From the NCBI GenBank assembly GCA_937923965.1, contig CALDTL010000219.1, positions 1-36,120 of the forward strand: a stretch of DNA of 36,120 bases. The letters are read 5' to 3'. This document shows positions 1 through 7,521 of this stretch, in pieces (positions within the stretch are counted from its first letter, which is position 1; the number at the start of each line of letters is the position of its first letter). This DNA comes from an uncultured Caulobacterales bacterium. GTDB lineage: Bacteria; Pseudomonadota; Alphaproteobacteria; Caulobacterales; Maricaulaceae. The translations under genes were made by a program, and so were the position numbers. The notes under the pieces are model-generated. The model was not told where the DNA came from. It searched no databases and saw nothing but the letters and a program-made list of their open reading frames with translations.

Positions 1-87
1 CGCAAGGCCTAGTGTTTTTGTGCCGGGGTCGAGGCCGAGCAGCGGTCCCTTCGTTGCGGCAAGATCATTTAGCGTCAGGAGTGGCAT
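1..87 (-). CDS. ruvX: RuvX/YqgF Holliday junction resolvase-like protein, N-terminal part only
   Basis: Reading the minus strand from an ATG at 87 gives 29 codons open to the window edge. They contain GPLLGLDPGTKTLGLA, the first beta-strand signature (GxDPGTKxxGxA) of the YqgF/RuvX RNase H-fold family, with the first catalytic Asp inside DPG. In this family the protein is about 140-160 residues and acts as a putative Holliday junction resolvase or in 16S rRNA 5'-end maturation. The gene is cut by the window edge and too short for ordinary ORF calling. It starts 9 nt after the stop of the next upstream gene, so it may be read through from it. ruvX next to gatC is a common alphaproteobacterial neighbourhood, here separated by about 5.4 kb of other genes. 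The motif makes the identity fairly certain despite the short length. Confidence 0.85.
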   Translation of the reverse strand, partial: MPLLTLNDLAATKGPLLGLDPGTKTLGLA

Positions 88-96
88 GGCGTGCCT

Positions 97-678
97 TTAG
101 CTCACAACAAGCGGGCCGACTAGGACGGCGATGTAAAATAATGCGGTCACCGCAAGCGCGATACGCGCCCAGCGGCCCGGAAACCGGCTCCATAAAATTG
201 CGGTGCAGCCCAGGGCAATGGTAATGTCGACTTTCCCAACCCATCCGGCATGGTGATCAACATCCCAATAGGACAATGGGCTGTAAAAGCGCCAATCTGA
301 AAGCGGCCAGAAATGACGATAGGCGTCATCGGCGTGGACTGGCATGTCACCTGCGATATGAATCAGGGCGGCGAGGGAGAAGACCATCATAAGTTTCCCC
401 CATGTCTTAGATCGCCCTAAAAACCCGATAAGACCAAGGGCCGCGTAAATAGGCACGGAATTAAACCACGCAATTAGATTTTGCATCGGGGGTTCAAAAT
501 AAAGTTTGCCCCAAACCTCCTCGCCCGACACGCCGTTGACAATATACTGGTATGGTGCCCAAAGAAAGATAGCGAGATCTGGGATCAGCGACCCTGCCAG
601 CACAGAGAGATTGCGCTGCCGCGCCCCGCGCTTTGACAGTGCGGCAAGGGCCATGAGGCTATGGGTGGGCGTCATCAT
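97..678 (-). CDS. Small polytopic membrane protein, uncharacterised (YdjM/DUF457-like)
   Basis: The 193-residue product has about four or five hydrophobic segments. It begins MTPTHSLMALAAL with SLIPDLAIFLW soon after, and carries a His/Asp-rich central stretch (HIAGDMPVHADDAYRHFWP, then SYWDVDHHAG). The spaced THS, PD, HxxxD and DHH elements recall membrane-bound YdjM-like putative metal-dependent hydrolases. Relatives of this family are sometimes labelled as a cobalamin (CobQ) protein, which nothing in the sequence supports. Two adjacent ATGs (676-678 and 673-675) could both serve as start, and no strong ribosome binding site precedes them. It lies 9 nt upstream of ruvX on the same strand. 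The function is unknown; metal binding by the His/Asp cluster is an inference. Confidence 0.75.
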   Translation of the reverse strand: MMTPTHSLMALAALSKRGARQRNLSVLAGSLIPDLAIFLWAPYQYIVNGVSGEEVWGKLYFEPPMQNLIAWFNSVPIYAALGLIGFLGRSKTWGKLMMVFSLAALIHIAGDMPVHADDAYRHFWPLSDWRFYSPLSYWDVDHHAGWVGKVDITIALGCTAILWSRFPGRWARIALAVTALFYIAVLVGPLVVS

Positions 679-746
679 GGCTGCAGGCTTATCGGTTTGC
701 GGCGTAAAATGAAATCACCTCTCCTTGAGAAGAGGTAATTCTCGTC

Positions 747-2165
747 TTATTTCCCCTCAGATAAGTCCCGGATGTCAGCCAAGCTTTGATCGCGAACAAG
801 CTTGCCGTTCTCCCAAACGGTTTCGAGTAGGTCCTTCGCACCTTTTGGCAAATTATCGCGCCGCAGAGTTTCAAATCCGTCCTTCGTTCGAATGAGAGCC
901 TGTATGCCTTTCTTGGAGATTTTGCCTTTATCCGTGATGGGGTCTTTGAAAACATCATACCACTGGGGGTCATCTGAGCGTTTTGTGGCATTGGCTTTCA
1001 TCGCCCATTTCATTGTGTCCCGATGCACATCACGCTGGAGTAAGGCACCGCCCATGCCAAAGGCGATATTCTCGGCGCCCCATCCCTTGGCTTCCAAACG
1101 TTCCAATATGGTTTCAATGGAGACGGGATTTACGCCATCGCCTTGGATGACGCGCACGCAAGATGGCAAGACCTTATAGCCTTTGGCATTGGTGTTATAA
1201 CCGAAGGCCTTCCCAAGAAGTTCGATGATTTCAATGGGCACAATCGTTGGATCCCCGCTATCTGGCCGGACGACAAGTGTGCCGCCCATAGCTTCGACTT
1301 TCTCCTTGAGGTCTTTGCCCCAATATTGCTCGGTCGCTTTATAGATATCATAGCTGTCAGACACGACGGCGACGAGTTTATCTGGTCCGCCAAATTGTGT
1401 CAGCATGTTTTCAAAAGCATAGATTTCATTCTCGCGGCCCCAGCTCGTAATCGTGCTGTGCTCGGCGGCGGGAATAGAGAAAGCGGCCATATCCTCGCCG
1501 TAAAAGGTTCGTGCATGTTGCAGCGCGCCGACCGTGTCACTGCCCAGGAAGTTGACCATATGCGCGATGCCGCCAAGGGCCGCACTCTCGGCGCTGCTCA
1601 CGCCGCGCGCGCCGAAATCATGGAGCTTGAACGGCAGCTCGGCTTCCGGATTCTCGCAGGTCTTATTGAGATATTTGCGAATGATTTGCTTCACGGTCCA
1701 AGAGAGAGTTGCCACCGTTGTTGGATACCATACCGCTCGCAGGAGGGCTGTTTCCATAAAGCTGGTAAGCCACGGCACAGCCGGGTCGGTGTTGATAATT
1801 TGCACGATCGCATTCTTGACCGGCAGGACGGTGCCTTCTTTCACAGCCTGAATTTTCAGCGGCATAAAGCCACCGTGATCATTTAGGATATGCTCCCAAC
1901 CCGCGCGGTTGAACGGGACACCATGCGCTGTCCACATTTGCTCGGCATAGTCGATTTCTTCAATCGTGATCGGCCTTGCGAGATAGCGTTTGAGATACAT
2001 CTGCAGACCAAAAAATACATGGTCGTCAAATTTGCCGCCGCGCGCTTCAATGTAAGAAGATATATACTCGGTCTTTGGTGCATATTGCAGAAAATGGGAT
2101 CCTTTGTAGCTATCCACATCCAATAAGACACTGTGATCTCCAGGTTTCCATGTTGTTTTTGTCAT
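747..2165 (-). CDS. nadV: Nicotinamide phosphoribosyltransferase (NAMPT/NadV)
   Basis: The 472-residue product converts nicotinamide and PRPP to NMN, the first step of non-deamidating NAD salvage. Family landmarks are present in order: DVDSYKGSHFLQY near the N-terminus, LHDFGARGVSS (about 181-191), GSDTVGAL, which holds the Asp associated with nicotinamide rather than nicotinate preference, AAEHSTITSWG with the catalytic His near 236, VVSDSYDIY (about 267-275), VVRPDSGDP (about 298-306) and RVIQGDGV. The length matches the family. The ATG at 2165 is preferred over an upstream TTG at 2171 because AAGGAG sits 8 nt before it. The gene follows the NadM-Nudix gene on the same strand, giving a two-enzyme route nicotinamide to NMN to NAD. 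Its leader carries a hairpin also seen before nadM. Confidence 0.95.
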   Translation of the reverse strand: MTKTTWKPGDHSVLLDVDSYKGSHFLQYAPKTEYISSYIEARGGKFDDHVFFGLQMYLKRYLARPITIEEIDYAEQMWTAHGVPFNRAGWEHILNDHGGFMPLKIQAVKEGTVLPVKNAIVQIINTDPAVPWLTSFMETALLRAVWYPTTVATLSWTVKQIIRKYLNKTCENPEAELPFKLHDFGARGVSSAESAALGGIAHMVNFLGSDTVGALQHARTFYGEDMAAFSIPAAEHSTITSWGRENEIYAFENMLTQFGGPDKLVAVVSDSYDIYKATEQYWGKDLKEKVEAMGGTLVVRPDSGDPTIVPIEIIELLGKAFGYNTNAKGYKVLPSCVRVIQGDGVNPVSIETILERLEAKGWGAENIAFGMGGALLQRDVHRDTMKWAMKANATKRSDDPQWYDVFKDPITDKGKISKKGIQALIRTKDGFETLRRDNLPKGAKDLLETVWENGKLVRDQSLADIRDLSEGK

Positions 2166-2220
2166 CTTCAATCTCCTTGAAGTCGTGCAATTCTGTTTAT
2201 TAGATATTGCACTGCGTGAA

Positions 2221-2237
2221 GGGCGGACTCCCCGCCC
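2221..2237 (-). promoter_or_regulatory. Leader hairpin upstream of nadV, GGAGT loop
   Basis: On the minus strand GGGCGG (6 bp stem) encloses the loop GGAGT and closes with CCGCCC. It lies about 55 nt before the nadV start codon. A second hairpin with the same GCGG-GGAGT-CCGC core but a different outer stem lies before nadM (3340-3358). No run of U follows, so it does not look like an intrinsic terminator. It could be a regulatory RNA element or protein-binding site, or a dispersed repeat. What is certain is only the two hairpins and their shared loop. Confidence 0.45.
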
Positions 2238-2251
2238 GAAAGTTATTCCCT

Positions 2252-3316
2252 TTATGCTTTAGCCACACCGTCCAGCATTTTATTGATGATAAAATAGTGA
2301 TCTTCAAAAACGTCACGTGGGTCGAGGCTACCGATGGGATACCAGCCCGCGTGCGCGGCATCATCAGCGCCAATGACTTTCATGAGCTGTTTGGCTGGCG
2401 GTAATCTAAACAAAAATGCGTGGGTGAGCGTATAGCCTCGCACGCTGCGTTTCGGATCATCAAACACGCCTTGCCCTGCTAAAAACCCTTTGAGCTTGCC
2501 CATGGGGAAAGGACCATGTTTGTCAGCCAATCTCGTCTCTTCCTTGAGTTCGCGAAGAGCGCTTTCTAAAAGGGTTTCATCGTGGTTTACAAACCCGCCC
2601 GGCAGCGCCAGCAAGCCTCTGCCGGGATGTCCGCCCCGTCGCACCAGCAAGATATGACCGGATTGCACGACGACATTATCCACGGTGACAAAGGTTGGCG
2701 GGAAGGGCGCGGCGGCCCAGCTTGTCTTGTAGTCTTTTATCCATGCGGCCTCTGCCGTGATGCGTTTAAACTCATCCGTCATCATATGGCTTTTCAGATA
2801 TTCGCTAATCGCAGGGGGTAAGATATCGTGCGCGATGGCCGGCGCTCCGCGAAAATAGCTTTTGCGAATATCCGTAGCGTTGAACACTCCGACCTCATGT
2901 TTGACATCAACAGAACGCCACTGCGGGAAAAGCTTCAGATAATAAGACGTCTTATCTTTGCTGTGACCAATGAGGCCAACAATCTTGCCTTCTAAGCCAT
3001 CTTCTTTGATGACGGCGTCCACGGCGCGCTGCACGCTAGAAGTCCAAGCTTCATCATTATACATCGTATCATTAAGGGGCCGAATTCTGAGCTGTTTGCT
3101 ATTCAGCACTTCATTCGGATAGACCTTGCTGATCATCTCTGCACGATCCTCAAAAGACCAAGGATTACGAAAAGACCGACTTCGATTGGCGGATCCCGCC
3201 AATACAATGACTTTGTCAGCTTGCGCGAGGGCCGCGTCTAAAACGGCTTTATGTCCGATGTGAAAAGGCTGAAACCGCCCAATAAATACAAGTATATCGC
3301 ACTTGGTCTGCGTCAT
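2252..3316 (-). CDS. nadM: Bifunctional NMN adenylyltransferase / Nudix hydrolase (NadM-Nudix)
   Basis: The 354-residue fusion would adenylylate NMN to NAD and hydrolyse a nucleotide such as ADP-ribose. The N-terminal nucleotidyltransferase domain (about 1-180) shows GRFQPFHIGH (13-22) and the SANRSRSFRNPWSFEDR stretch (about 42-58), as in NadM-type adenylyltransferases. The C-terminal Nudix domain (about 205-354) contains a Nudix box at about 240-262, with GG, the first Glu, and RELKEET in the expected spacing. The architecture and length match known NadM-Nudix proteins. It begins at an ATG preceded closely by GGGAG/GGAG, is followed 86 nt later by nadV on the same strand, and has a hairpin about 23 nt before its start. 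The enzymes together form a compact nicotinamide salvage unit in the cytoplasm. Confidence 0.93.
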   Translation of the reverse strand: MTQTKCDILVFIGRFQPFHIGHKAVLDAALAQADKVIVLAGSANRSRSFRNPWSFEDRAEMISKVYPNEVLNSKQLRIRPLNDTMYNDEAWTSSVQRAVDAVIKEDGLEGKIVGLIGHSKDKTSYYLKLFPQWRSVDVKHEVGVFNATDIRKSYFRGAPAIAHDILPPAISEYLKSHMMTDEFKRITAEAAWIKDYKTSWAAAPFPPTFVTVDNVVVQSGHILLVRRGGHPGRGLLALPGGFVNHDETLLESALRELKEETRLADKHGPFPMGKLKGFLAGQGVFDDPKRSVRGYTLTHAFLFRLPPAKQLMKVIGADDAAHAGWYPIGSLDPRDVFEDHYFIINKMLDGVAKA

Positions 3317-3339
3317 CTCCGTCTCCCGGATTATGTTAT

Positions 3340-3358
3340 GTTGCGGACTCCCCGCAAC
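3340..3358 (-). promoter_or_regulatory. Leader hairpin upstream of nadM, GGAGT loop
   Basis: On the minus strand GTTGCGG (7 bp stem) encloses GGAGT and closes with CCGCAAC, about 23 nt before the nadM ATG. The core GCGGGGAGTCCGC is identical to that of the nadV leader hairpin (2221-2237). The outer pairs differ on both sides in a compensating way, which is what a conserved RNA or DNA hairpin would show. The function is unknown. Confidence 0.45.
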
Positions 3359-3401
3359 GGCCCATATCTAGGCGTTCAGACTCCATTCTGCAAGATGTAT
3401 C

Positions 3402-4001
3402 TTACTTCTGCCGTTCGGGATGGACGCCGGTCCAGGTCGTATCCACGTAATCTTTGATGGCTTTGGCATCGACATCCATGTCGCCCGTAAGCGGGAAGAG
3501 GCGGTCCAGAACGACATGTTTATTTGGCCCGTCAAAGGCGCAGATAAAGACGGGGACATCCGCGGCATAGGCGACGCGAAGAAAACCCGTTTTGTATTTT
3601 GCGACTTTCGCGCGTGTGCCCTCGGGCGGGAAGCCAATGCAGACTTTATCCGTTTCCTCGATATATTTGGTGAGCTGCGCAACAACGGCCTTGCCGCCGC
3701 GGCCGCGGTCTACGGGATAGCCGCCAAGCGCGCGGAACAGAGGTCCCATCGGCCAAAAGAACCATTCTTTCTTGATTAAAAACGTATATTTAAATCCGCT
3801 GGCAAGCATGGCGAGTGACGCGCTGACCGCGTCCCAATTCGATGTGTGCGGGACGCCAATAATCACAAATTTATCGACATCAGGCATCCGGCCCACGAGC
3901 TTCCAGCCTGTTAGCTTGAGAAAGAAAGAGCCGAGCCCCCGCGTGAGGGCATTTCCCATACGCGGGCTGTGCGGGGACATATGCGGATTGTCATATTTCA
4001 T
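3402..4001 (-). CDS. PlsC-like acyltransferase, paralogue 1 of 3
   Basis: The product of about 199 residues belongs to the lysophospholipid/1-acylglycerol-3-phosphate acyltransferase family, which transfers acyl chains to lysolipids at the inner membrane. It has the catalytic H-x4-D box in PHTSNWD, the substrate loop GGYPVDRG, and FPPEGTR as the phosphate-binding motif. The longer reading from 4064 uses a TTG. The ATG at 4001 is chosen because the resulting N-terminus (MKYDN..., then SPRMGNALTRG) aligns with the second paralogue. It is the last of three tandem copies, transcribed towards nadM with an 85 nt gap. No long transmembrane helix is evident, so the enzyme is probably membrane-associated through its hydrophobic N-terminal half. 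The acyl acceptor cannot be told; hydroxylated lipids other than phosphatidate precursors are possible. Confidence 0.88.
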   Translation of the reverse strand: MKYDNPHMSPHSPRMGNALTRGLGSFFLKLTGWKLVGRMPDVDKFVIIGVPHTSNWDAVSASLAMLASGFKYTFLIKKEWFFWPMGPLFRALGGYPVDRGRGGKAVVAQLTKYIEETDKVCIGFPPEGTRAKVAKYKTGFLRVAYAADVPVFICAFDGPNKHVVLDRLFPLTGDMDVDAKAIKDYVDTTWTGVHPERQK

Positions 4002-4091
4002 GCGTGGCGTTCTACGTATTTTCAGGCCCAAGAAAAGGTCGAGATATGAATACTCGTGTCTCAAATATGTGTCAAAATTAGGTATGGCCTC

Positions 4092-4676
4092 CTAATTTCT
4101 GATGCCCACGTAATTAGACTCAATATAGTCTTGGATAGCCGCGTTTTCCGTGGCGATGTCTCGAACAGGATTCCAGAGTTTATCCAAGATGACCCGTTTG
4201 TTGACGCTATCTATACCAACAACGAAAAGCGGCACGCCAACGCCTTTGGCAATCCGAAGATAGCCTGTTTTATAGCGCTCAACTTTTGAGCGCGTGCCTT
4301 CGGGCGTGATGCCGAGCCAGACTTTATCCTCCGCTTCAAAAGCAGCCTTGAGTTGGCCAATGACATCAACATCTGCGCCGCGGTCGATAGGGATGCCGCC
4401 GAGGGCTTTCCACAAACGACCGAGCGGCCAGAAAAAAGCTTCTTTTTTCATCATCCATGAAAACTTAAGGCCTACAGACAACATCGAGCCCATCGCTAAA
4501 AATAAATCCCAATTCGAGGTGTGCGGCCCGCCAATGATGATGGCTTTCTTTAAGTTGGGAAGCTCGCCATGAATTGTCCATCCCATAGATTTGAGGATCA
4601 TATCCCCAATCCAGCGGGTCAGCGCATTTCCCATGCGCGGGGTGTTCGGGCCTATAAATTCATTCTCAAATTTCAA
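4092..4676 (-). CDS. PlsC-like acyltransferase, paralogue 2 of 3
   Basis: The 194-residue paralogue of its neighbours has PHTSNWD (H-x4-D catalytic box), KKEAFFWP, GGIPIDRG and ITPEGTRSKV. It starts with TTG at 4676, with AAAAGGG upstream; the N-terminus (MKFENEF..., then PRMGNALTRW) aligns with the ATG start of paralogue 1, which supports the unusual codon. The closest relative in the window is paralogue 1 at the N-terminus and paralogue 3 in the central KKEAFF/PEGTR region, consistent with successive tandem duplication. It is likely a cytoplasmic-face membrane enzyme of phospholipid or ornithine-lipid-type acylation; the substrate is not determinable. Confidence 0.87.
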   Translation of the reverse strand: MKFENEFIGPNTPRMGNALTRWIGDMILKSMGWTIHGELPNLKKAIIIGGPHTSNWDLFLAMGSMLSVGLKFSWMMKKEAFFWPLGRLWKALGGIPIDRGADVDVIGQLKAAFEAEDKVWLGITPEGTRSKVERYKTGYLRIAKGVGVPLFVVGIDSVNKRVILDKLWNPVRDIATENAAIQDYIESNYVGIRN

Positions 4677-4712
4677 ACTGGAGGCCCTTTTCTTTCGCCG
4701 ATCTTGCGCGCC

Positions 4713-5303
4713 TTAACTGTTTTCAGGTTTTAGGCCTGTATATTTACTACGCACGAACTCGCGTATTTGTGCGTTGTCTATCTCAAAATCGCCTGTCAGG
4801 TCCATAAATTGGTCAAAAACTAAGGTCCGCGTGGCGGCGTCAACACCGACAACAAAGACGGGAACGCCTGTCGCATAGGCGATCCGCAGATAGCCTTTTT
4901 TGTAACGATCTACTTTAGTGCGGGTGCCTTCCGGCGTGATGCCGATCCAGGCCTTGTCATTCGCGGCGAACCAATCTTCCATTTGTCCGACGACATCTTT
5001 GGCAGCTTTGCGGTCAATCGGAATGCCGCCCATAGCTTTGAACATGCCGCCAAAGGGAAAGAAAAAGGCTTCTTTTTTCATCATCCAACGATAATCGAGG
5101 CCCAGCGCATATTTCATGCCCATCGCCAGCAGGAGGTCCCAATTCGACGTATGCGGCAGGCCGAGCAGAATGACTTTGGGCACATCCGGCACATTTCCGC
5201 CGACCTTCATCCCCACCATGCTTAACATGAGGCGGCCAAAAGCGCGGGACAAGGGGCCGCCAAATGAGGGGGCGTTTGGGGGCAAAAGAGACGGCATAGG
5301 CAT
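4713..5303 (-). CDS. PlsC-like acyltransferase, paralogue 3 of 3
   Basis: The 196-residue protein, first in the three-copy array, starts at an ATG at 5303. It has PHTSNWDLLLAMG (H-x4-D box), KKEAFFFPFG, GGIPIDRK and ITPEGTRTKVDRYKKGYLRIA. Compared with its neighbours the N-terminal segment reads PNAPSFGGPLSRA instead of the PRMGNALTR pattern, so it is the most divergent at that end. The upstream intergenic region (5304-5471) is shared with the divergently transcribed gatC. A single promoter there could drive the whole minus-strand chain of acyltransferases, nadM, nadV, membrane protein and ruvX. The family assignment is firm; the substrate is not. Confidence 0.88.
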   Translation of the reverse strand: MPMPSLLPPNAPSFGGPLSRAFGRLMLSMVGMKVGGNVPDVPKVILLGLPHTSNWDLLLAMGMKYALGLDYRWMMKKEAFFFPFGGMFKAMGGIPIDRKAAKDVVGQMEDWFAANDKAWIGITPEGTRTKVDRYKKGYLRIAYATGVPVFVVGVDAATRTLVFDQFMDLTGDFEIDNAQIREFVRSKYTGLKPENS

Positions 5304-5414
5304 AGCCTGACTTTAAATTTTCCGCGCGGCACTCCGGCCCGACGCCAGAAAGCTTCGGCCTGCGCCCTAGAACGGGCGGAACTGTGATACAAGACATGTC
5401 TTTCTCACATTCTC

Positions 5415-5443
5415 TTGCACCTATTTTTCGCCCCTGCTAATCG
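5415..5443 (+). promoter_or_regulatory. Candidate sigma-70 promoter for gatC
   Basis: TTGCAC (5415-5420) is followed after 17 nt by TAATCG (5438-5443), a moderate match to -35/-10 elements. It ends about 28 nt before the gatC ATG, which itself has AAGGA at about 9 nt. The -10 match is weak, so this is only a plausible site in a 168 bp divergent region. Confidence 0.25.
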
Positions 5444-5471
5444 CCCAGCCTGAGAGTGAAGGACCAGAGAC

Positions 5472-5774
5472 ATGGCTCAACCGAAAAACGGCGTTACCGC
5501 CCAAGACGTCAAGAAAATTGCAAAACTATCGCGGCTCCATGTCGAGGATGATCGCCTTGAGCCGATTGCAGACGATTTGAACGGCATTCTGGCGTGGATT
5601 GAGCAGCTCGGCGAAGTGGATGTTGAGGGCGTAGAACCCATGACATCCGCCGTCGACATGGCCGCGCCCATGCGCAGCGATAATGTCTCGGACGGCGGCA
5701 AGCGCGAGGCTGTCTTGCAAAATGCGCCCAAGTCCGATGACGGATTTTTTGTTGTCCCGCGCAGCGTCGAATAG
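5472..5774 (+). CDS. gatC: Asp-tRNA(Asn)/Glu-tRNA(Gln) amidotransferase subunit C
   Basis: The 100-residue protein has the GatC pattern: VKKIAKLSRLHV near the N-terminus, LNGILAWIEQLGEVDVEGVEPM in the middle, and a C-terminal tail with MRSDNVSDGGKREAVLQNAPKSDDGFFVVP. GatC bridges GatA and GatB in the heterotrimer that converts mischarged Glu-tRNA(Gln) (and Asp-tRNA(Asn)) to the cognate amide. It has a clear ribosome binding site (AAGGA) and is followed 15 nt later by gatA, indicating co-transcription. Confidence 0.97.
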   Translation: MAQPKNGVTAQDVKKIAKLSRLHVEDDRLEPIADDLNGILAWIEQLGEVDVEGVEPMTSAVDMAAPMRSDNVSDGGKREAVLQNAPKSDDGFFVVPRSVE

Positions 5775-5789
5775 AGAGCGAGTTACCTC

Positions 5790-7256
5790 ATGAGCGATTT
5801 AACAAAACTCACATTATCGGATGCGCTGGACGGGATGGCCAAGGGAGATTTCAGTTCCGAAGAGCTGACCAAGGCGCATATTGACGCCTGTATGGACGGG
5901 GCGGATTTGAACGCCTTTATCACGACGACATTCGAAGACGCGATGGAGAGCGCGAAGGCCTCTGATGCGCGCCGCAAAGCTGGCACGGCAGGTAAACTCG
6001 AAGGCGCGCCGCTGGGCGTGAAAGATCTATTTTGCACCGAGGGTGTGAAGACAACGGCGGGGTCTAAAATTCTCGGCGAATTTACCCCGACTTACGAGTC
6101 TTCCGTCACGGCAAATATGAAAGCCGATGGTATGGTCATGCTCGGGAAGCTGAACCTCGATGAATTCGCGATGGGCAGCTCGAATGAAACCTCATTCTAT
6201 GGTCCCGTGATTAATCCGTGGCGCAAAGGTGAAAACCTCGTTCCCGGCGGATCATCAGGCGGCTCGGCCTCTGCGGTGGCCGCAGACCTCTGCCTCGGCG
6301 CGACGGCAACAGATACGGGCGGGTCCATCCGCCAACCTGCGAGCTTCACCGGCACAGTCGGGATTAAGCCGACCTATGGCCGCTGCTCGCGTTGGGGCAC
6401 GGTGGCCTTTGCCAGCTCCCTCGACCAAGCCGGCCCGATTGCCAAGACGGTCAAAGACAGCGCGATCCTTTTGGAGAGCATGGCGGGATATGATCCAAAA
6501 GACTCGACGTCGATAAATGCAGAGGTACCGAATTGGGCGGCCAGTTGTGGTCAATCCGTCAAAGGACTGCGCATTGGTATCCCGAAAGAATATACGATCG
6601 ACGGCATGCCCGCAGAAATCCAAACGCTCTGGGATGAGGGCATTGAGATGATGAAAGCAGCGGGTGCCGAGATTGTTCCGATTTCCCTGCCGCATACGAA
6701 ATTTGCGCTGCCCGCCTATTATGTGGTGGCCCCTGCAGAAGCTTCGTCTAATTTGGCGCGTTATGACGGCATGCGTTACGGCCTGCGGGTTGATGGTAAG
6801 GATTTGAACGACACTTATGAGCGCACGCGCACTGAAGGCTTCGGCGACGAAGTCCGCCGCCGCATCATGATCGGGACCTATGTGCTCTCGGCGGGATATT
6901 ACGACGCCTATTACCTGCGCGCGCAAAAAGTCCGCACGCGGATTGTCGAAGATTTCGAAAATGCGTGGCAGACATGCGACGCGATCCTAACGCCCACCGC
7001 GCCAAGTGCCGCGTTTGCTGTAGGCCGTAAGGTGAACGATCCTGTGCAAATGTATCTGAACGATATTTTCACGGTAACCACGAACTTGGCGGGCTTGCCG
7101 GGGATAAGTGTCCCTGCGGGATTGGATAAGAACGGCCTGCCGCTCGGCCTCCAGATTATTGGCCGGGCTATGGACGAGGCGACGGTATTTAAAGCGGCGA
7201 GTGCGCTTGAGGATGCGGCGGGGTTTACGGCGAAGCCGGAGACGTGGTGGGTTTAG
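5790..7256 (+). CDS. gatA: Asp-tRNA(Asn)/Glu-tRNA(Gln) amidotransferase subunit A
   Basis: The 488-residue amidase-signature enzyme releases ammonia from glutamine for transamidation of Glu-tRNA(Gln). The Ser-cisSer-Lys triad is visible: Lys78 in [10 protein letters not shown], Ser155 in [11 protein letters not shown], and the nucleophile Ser179 in [14 protein letters not shown]. The length is typical. It follows gatC closely. gatB is not immediately next: a short membrane peptide, a GIY-YIG gene with palindromic repeats, and a nitroreductase lie between. A long reading frame on the opposite strand within this gene (6255-6926) is a composition shadow. Confidence 0.97.
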   Translation: MSDLTKLTLSDALDGMAKGDFSSEELTKAHIDACMDGADLNAFITTTFEDAMESAKASDARRKAGTAGKLEGAPLGVKDLFCTEGVKTTAGSKILGEFTPTYESSVTANMKADGMVMLGKLNLDEFAMGSSNETSFYGPVINPWRKGENLVPGGSSGGSASAVAADLCLGATATDTGGSIRQPASFTGTVGIKPTYGRCSRWGTVAFASSLDQAGPIAKTVKDSAILLESMAGYDPKDSTSINAEVPNWAASCGQSVKGLRIGIPKEYTIDGMPAEIQTLWDEGIEMMKAAGAEIVPISLPHTKFALPAYYVVAPAEASSNLARYDGMRYGLRVDGKDLNDTYERTRTEGFGDEVRRRIMIGTYVLSAGYYDAYYLRAQKVRTRIVEDFENAWQTCDAILTPTAPSAAFAVGRKVNDPVQMYLNDIFTVTTNLAGLPGISVPAGLDKNGLPLGLQIIGRAMDEATVFKAASALEDAAGFTAKPETWWV

Positions 7257-7415
7257 GTGGCGATACTGATATTGCTTATATGTTTGCCGTTAGCGGCAAT
7301 TATAGCTGGGGTATTTCAAGGTTTACTTGGTTCCAAAATTGGGAAAAGTAGAACGCCTGTGGCAATAATTTCATATATTGTTCTCGTTGTTTTAGCTTTT
7401 ATTTTATTCGGTTGA
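7257..7415 (+). CDS. Putative 52-residue two-helix membrane peptide
   Basis: A GTG immediately after the gatA stop codon opens a 52-codon frame ending at 7415. The product starts MAILILLICLPLAAIIAG, passes through a short basic linker (SKIGKSRT) and ends with a second hydrophobic segment, VAIISYIVLVVLAFILFG. Two predicted membrane segments separated by a polar turn are unlikely by chance in 156 coding bases, and the zero-distance placement behind gatA would allow translational coupling. No ribosome binding site stands out and no homologue is recognised. The region is noticeably AT-richer than gatA. It may be a genuine small protein or the start of a decayed gene. Confidence 0.45.
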   Translation: MAILILLICLPLAAIIAGVFQGLLGSKIGKSRTPVAIISYIVLVVLAFILFG

Positions 7416-7428
7416 TCGGAGATACTCG

Positions 7429-7508
7429 CTCTGGACCCCAGCCTTCGCTGGGGTGGACGGAGATTGAAATAATATTCCGGTTACCCCAGCGAAGGCTGGG
7501 GTCCAGAG
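7429..7508. repeat. REP-like paired palindromes (perfect 26-bp inverted repeat)
   Basis: The arm 7429-7454 (begins CTCTGGACCCCAGC) is the exact reverse complement of 7483-7508. Each arm itself folds as a hairpin with CCCCAGC and GCTGGGG stems around CTTC or its complement. The spacer (7455-7482) is 28 nt. The layout (two hairpin units in head-to-head orientation in intergenic DNA) matches bacterial REP/BIME elements. A third, diverged unit lies at 7871-7906, so the GIY-YIG gene is bracketed by copies. Confidence 0.85.
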
Positions 7509-7521
7509 CGGAGGAGGTGCG

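Noticed and set aside
718-735. CCTCT/AGAGG inverted repeat between nadV and the membrane protein as terminator
   Set aside because: The stem is only 5-6 bp and no clear T-run follows on the minus strand; also the same bases look like a Shine-Dalgarno-rich stretch with no matching start.
1143-1886. 247-residue plus-strand frame opposite nadV
   Set aside because: Shadow frame; nadV carries all family motifs over the same bases.
3402-4064. Longer form of acyltransferase 1 starting at 4064
   Set aside because: That start is a TTG adding 21 residues with no counterpart in the paralogues; the ATG at 4001 aligns with them.
6255-6926. 223-residue minus-strand frame inside gatA
   Set aside because: Codon-phase shadow of gatA; Arg/His-rich, no domain, and gatA's catalytic motifs are intact on the other strand.
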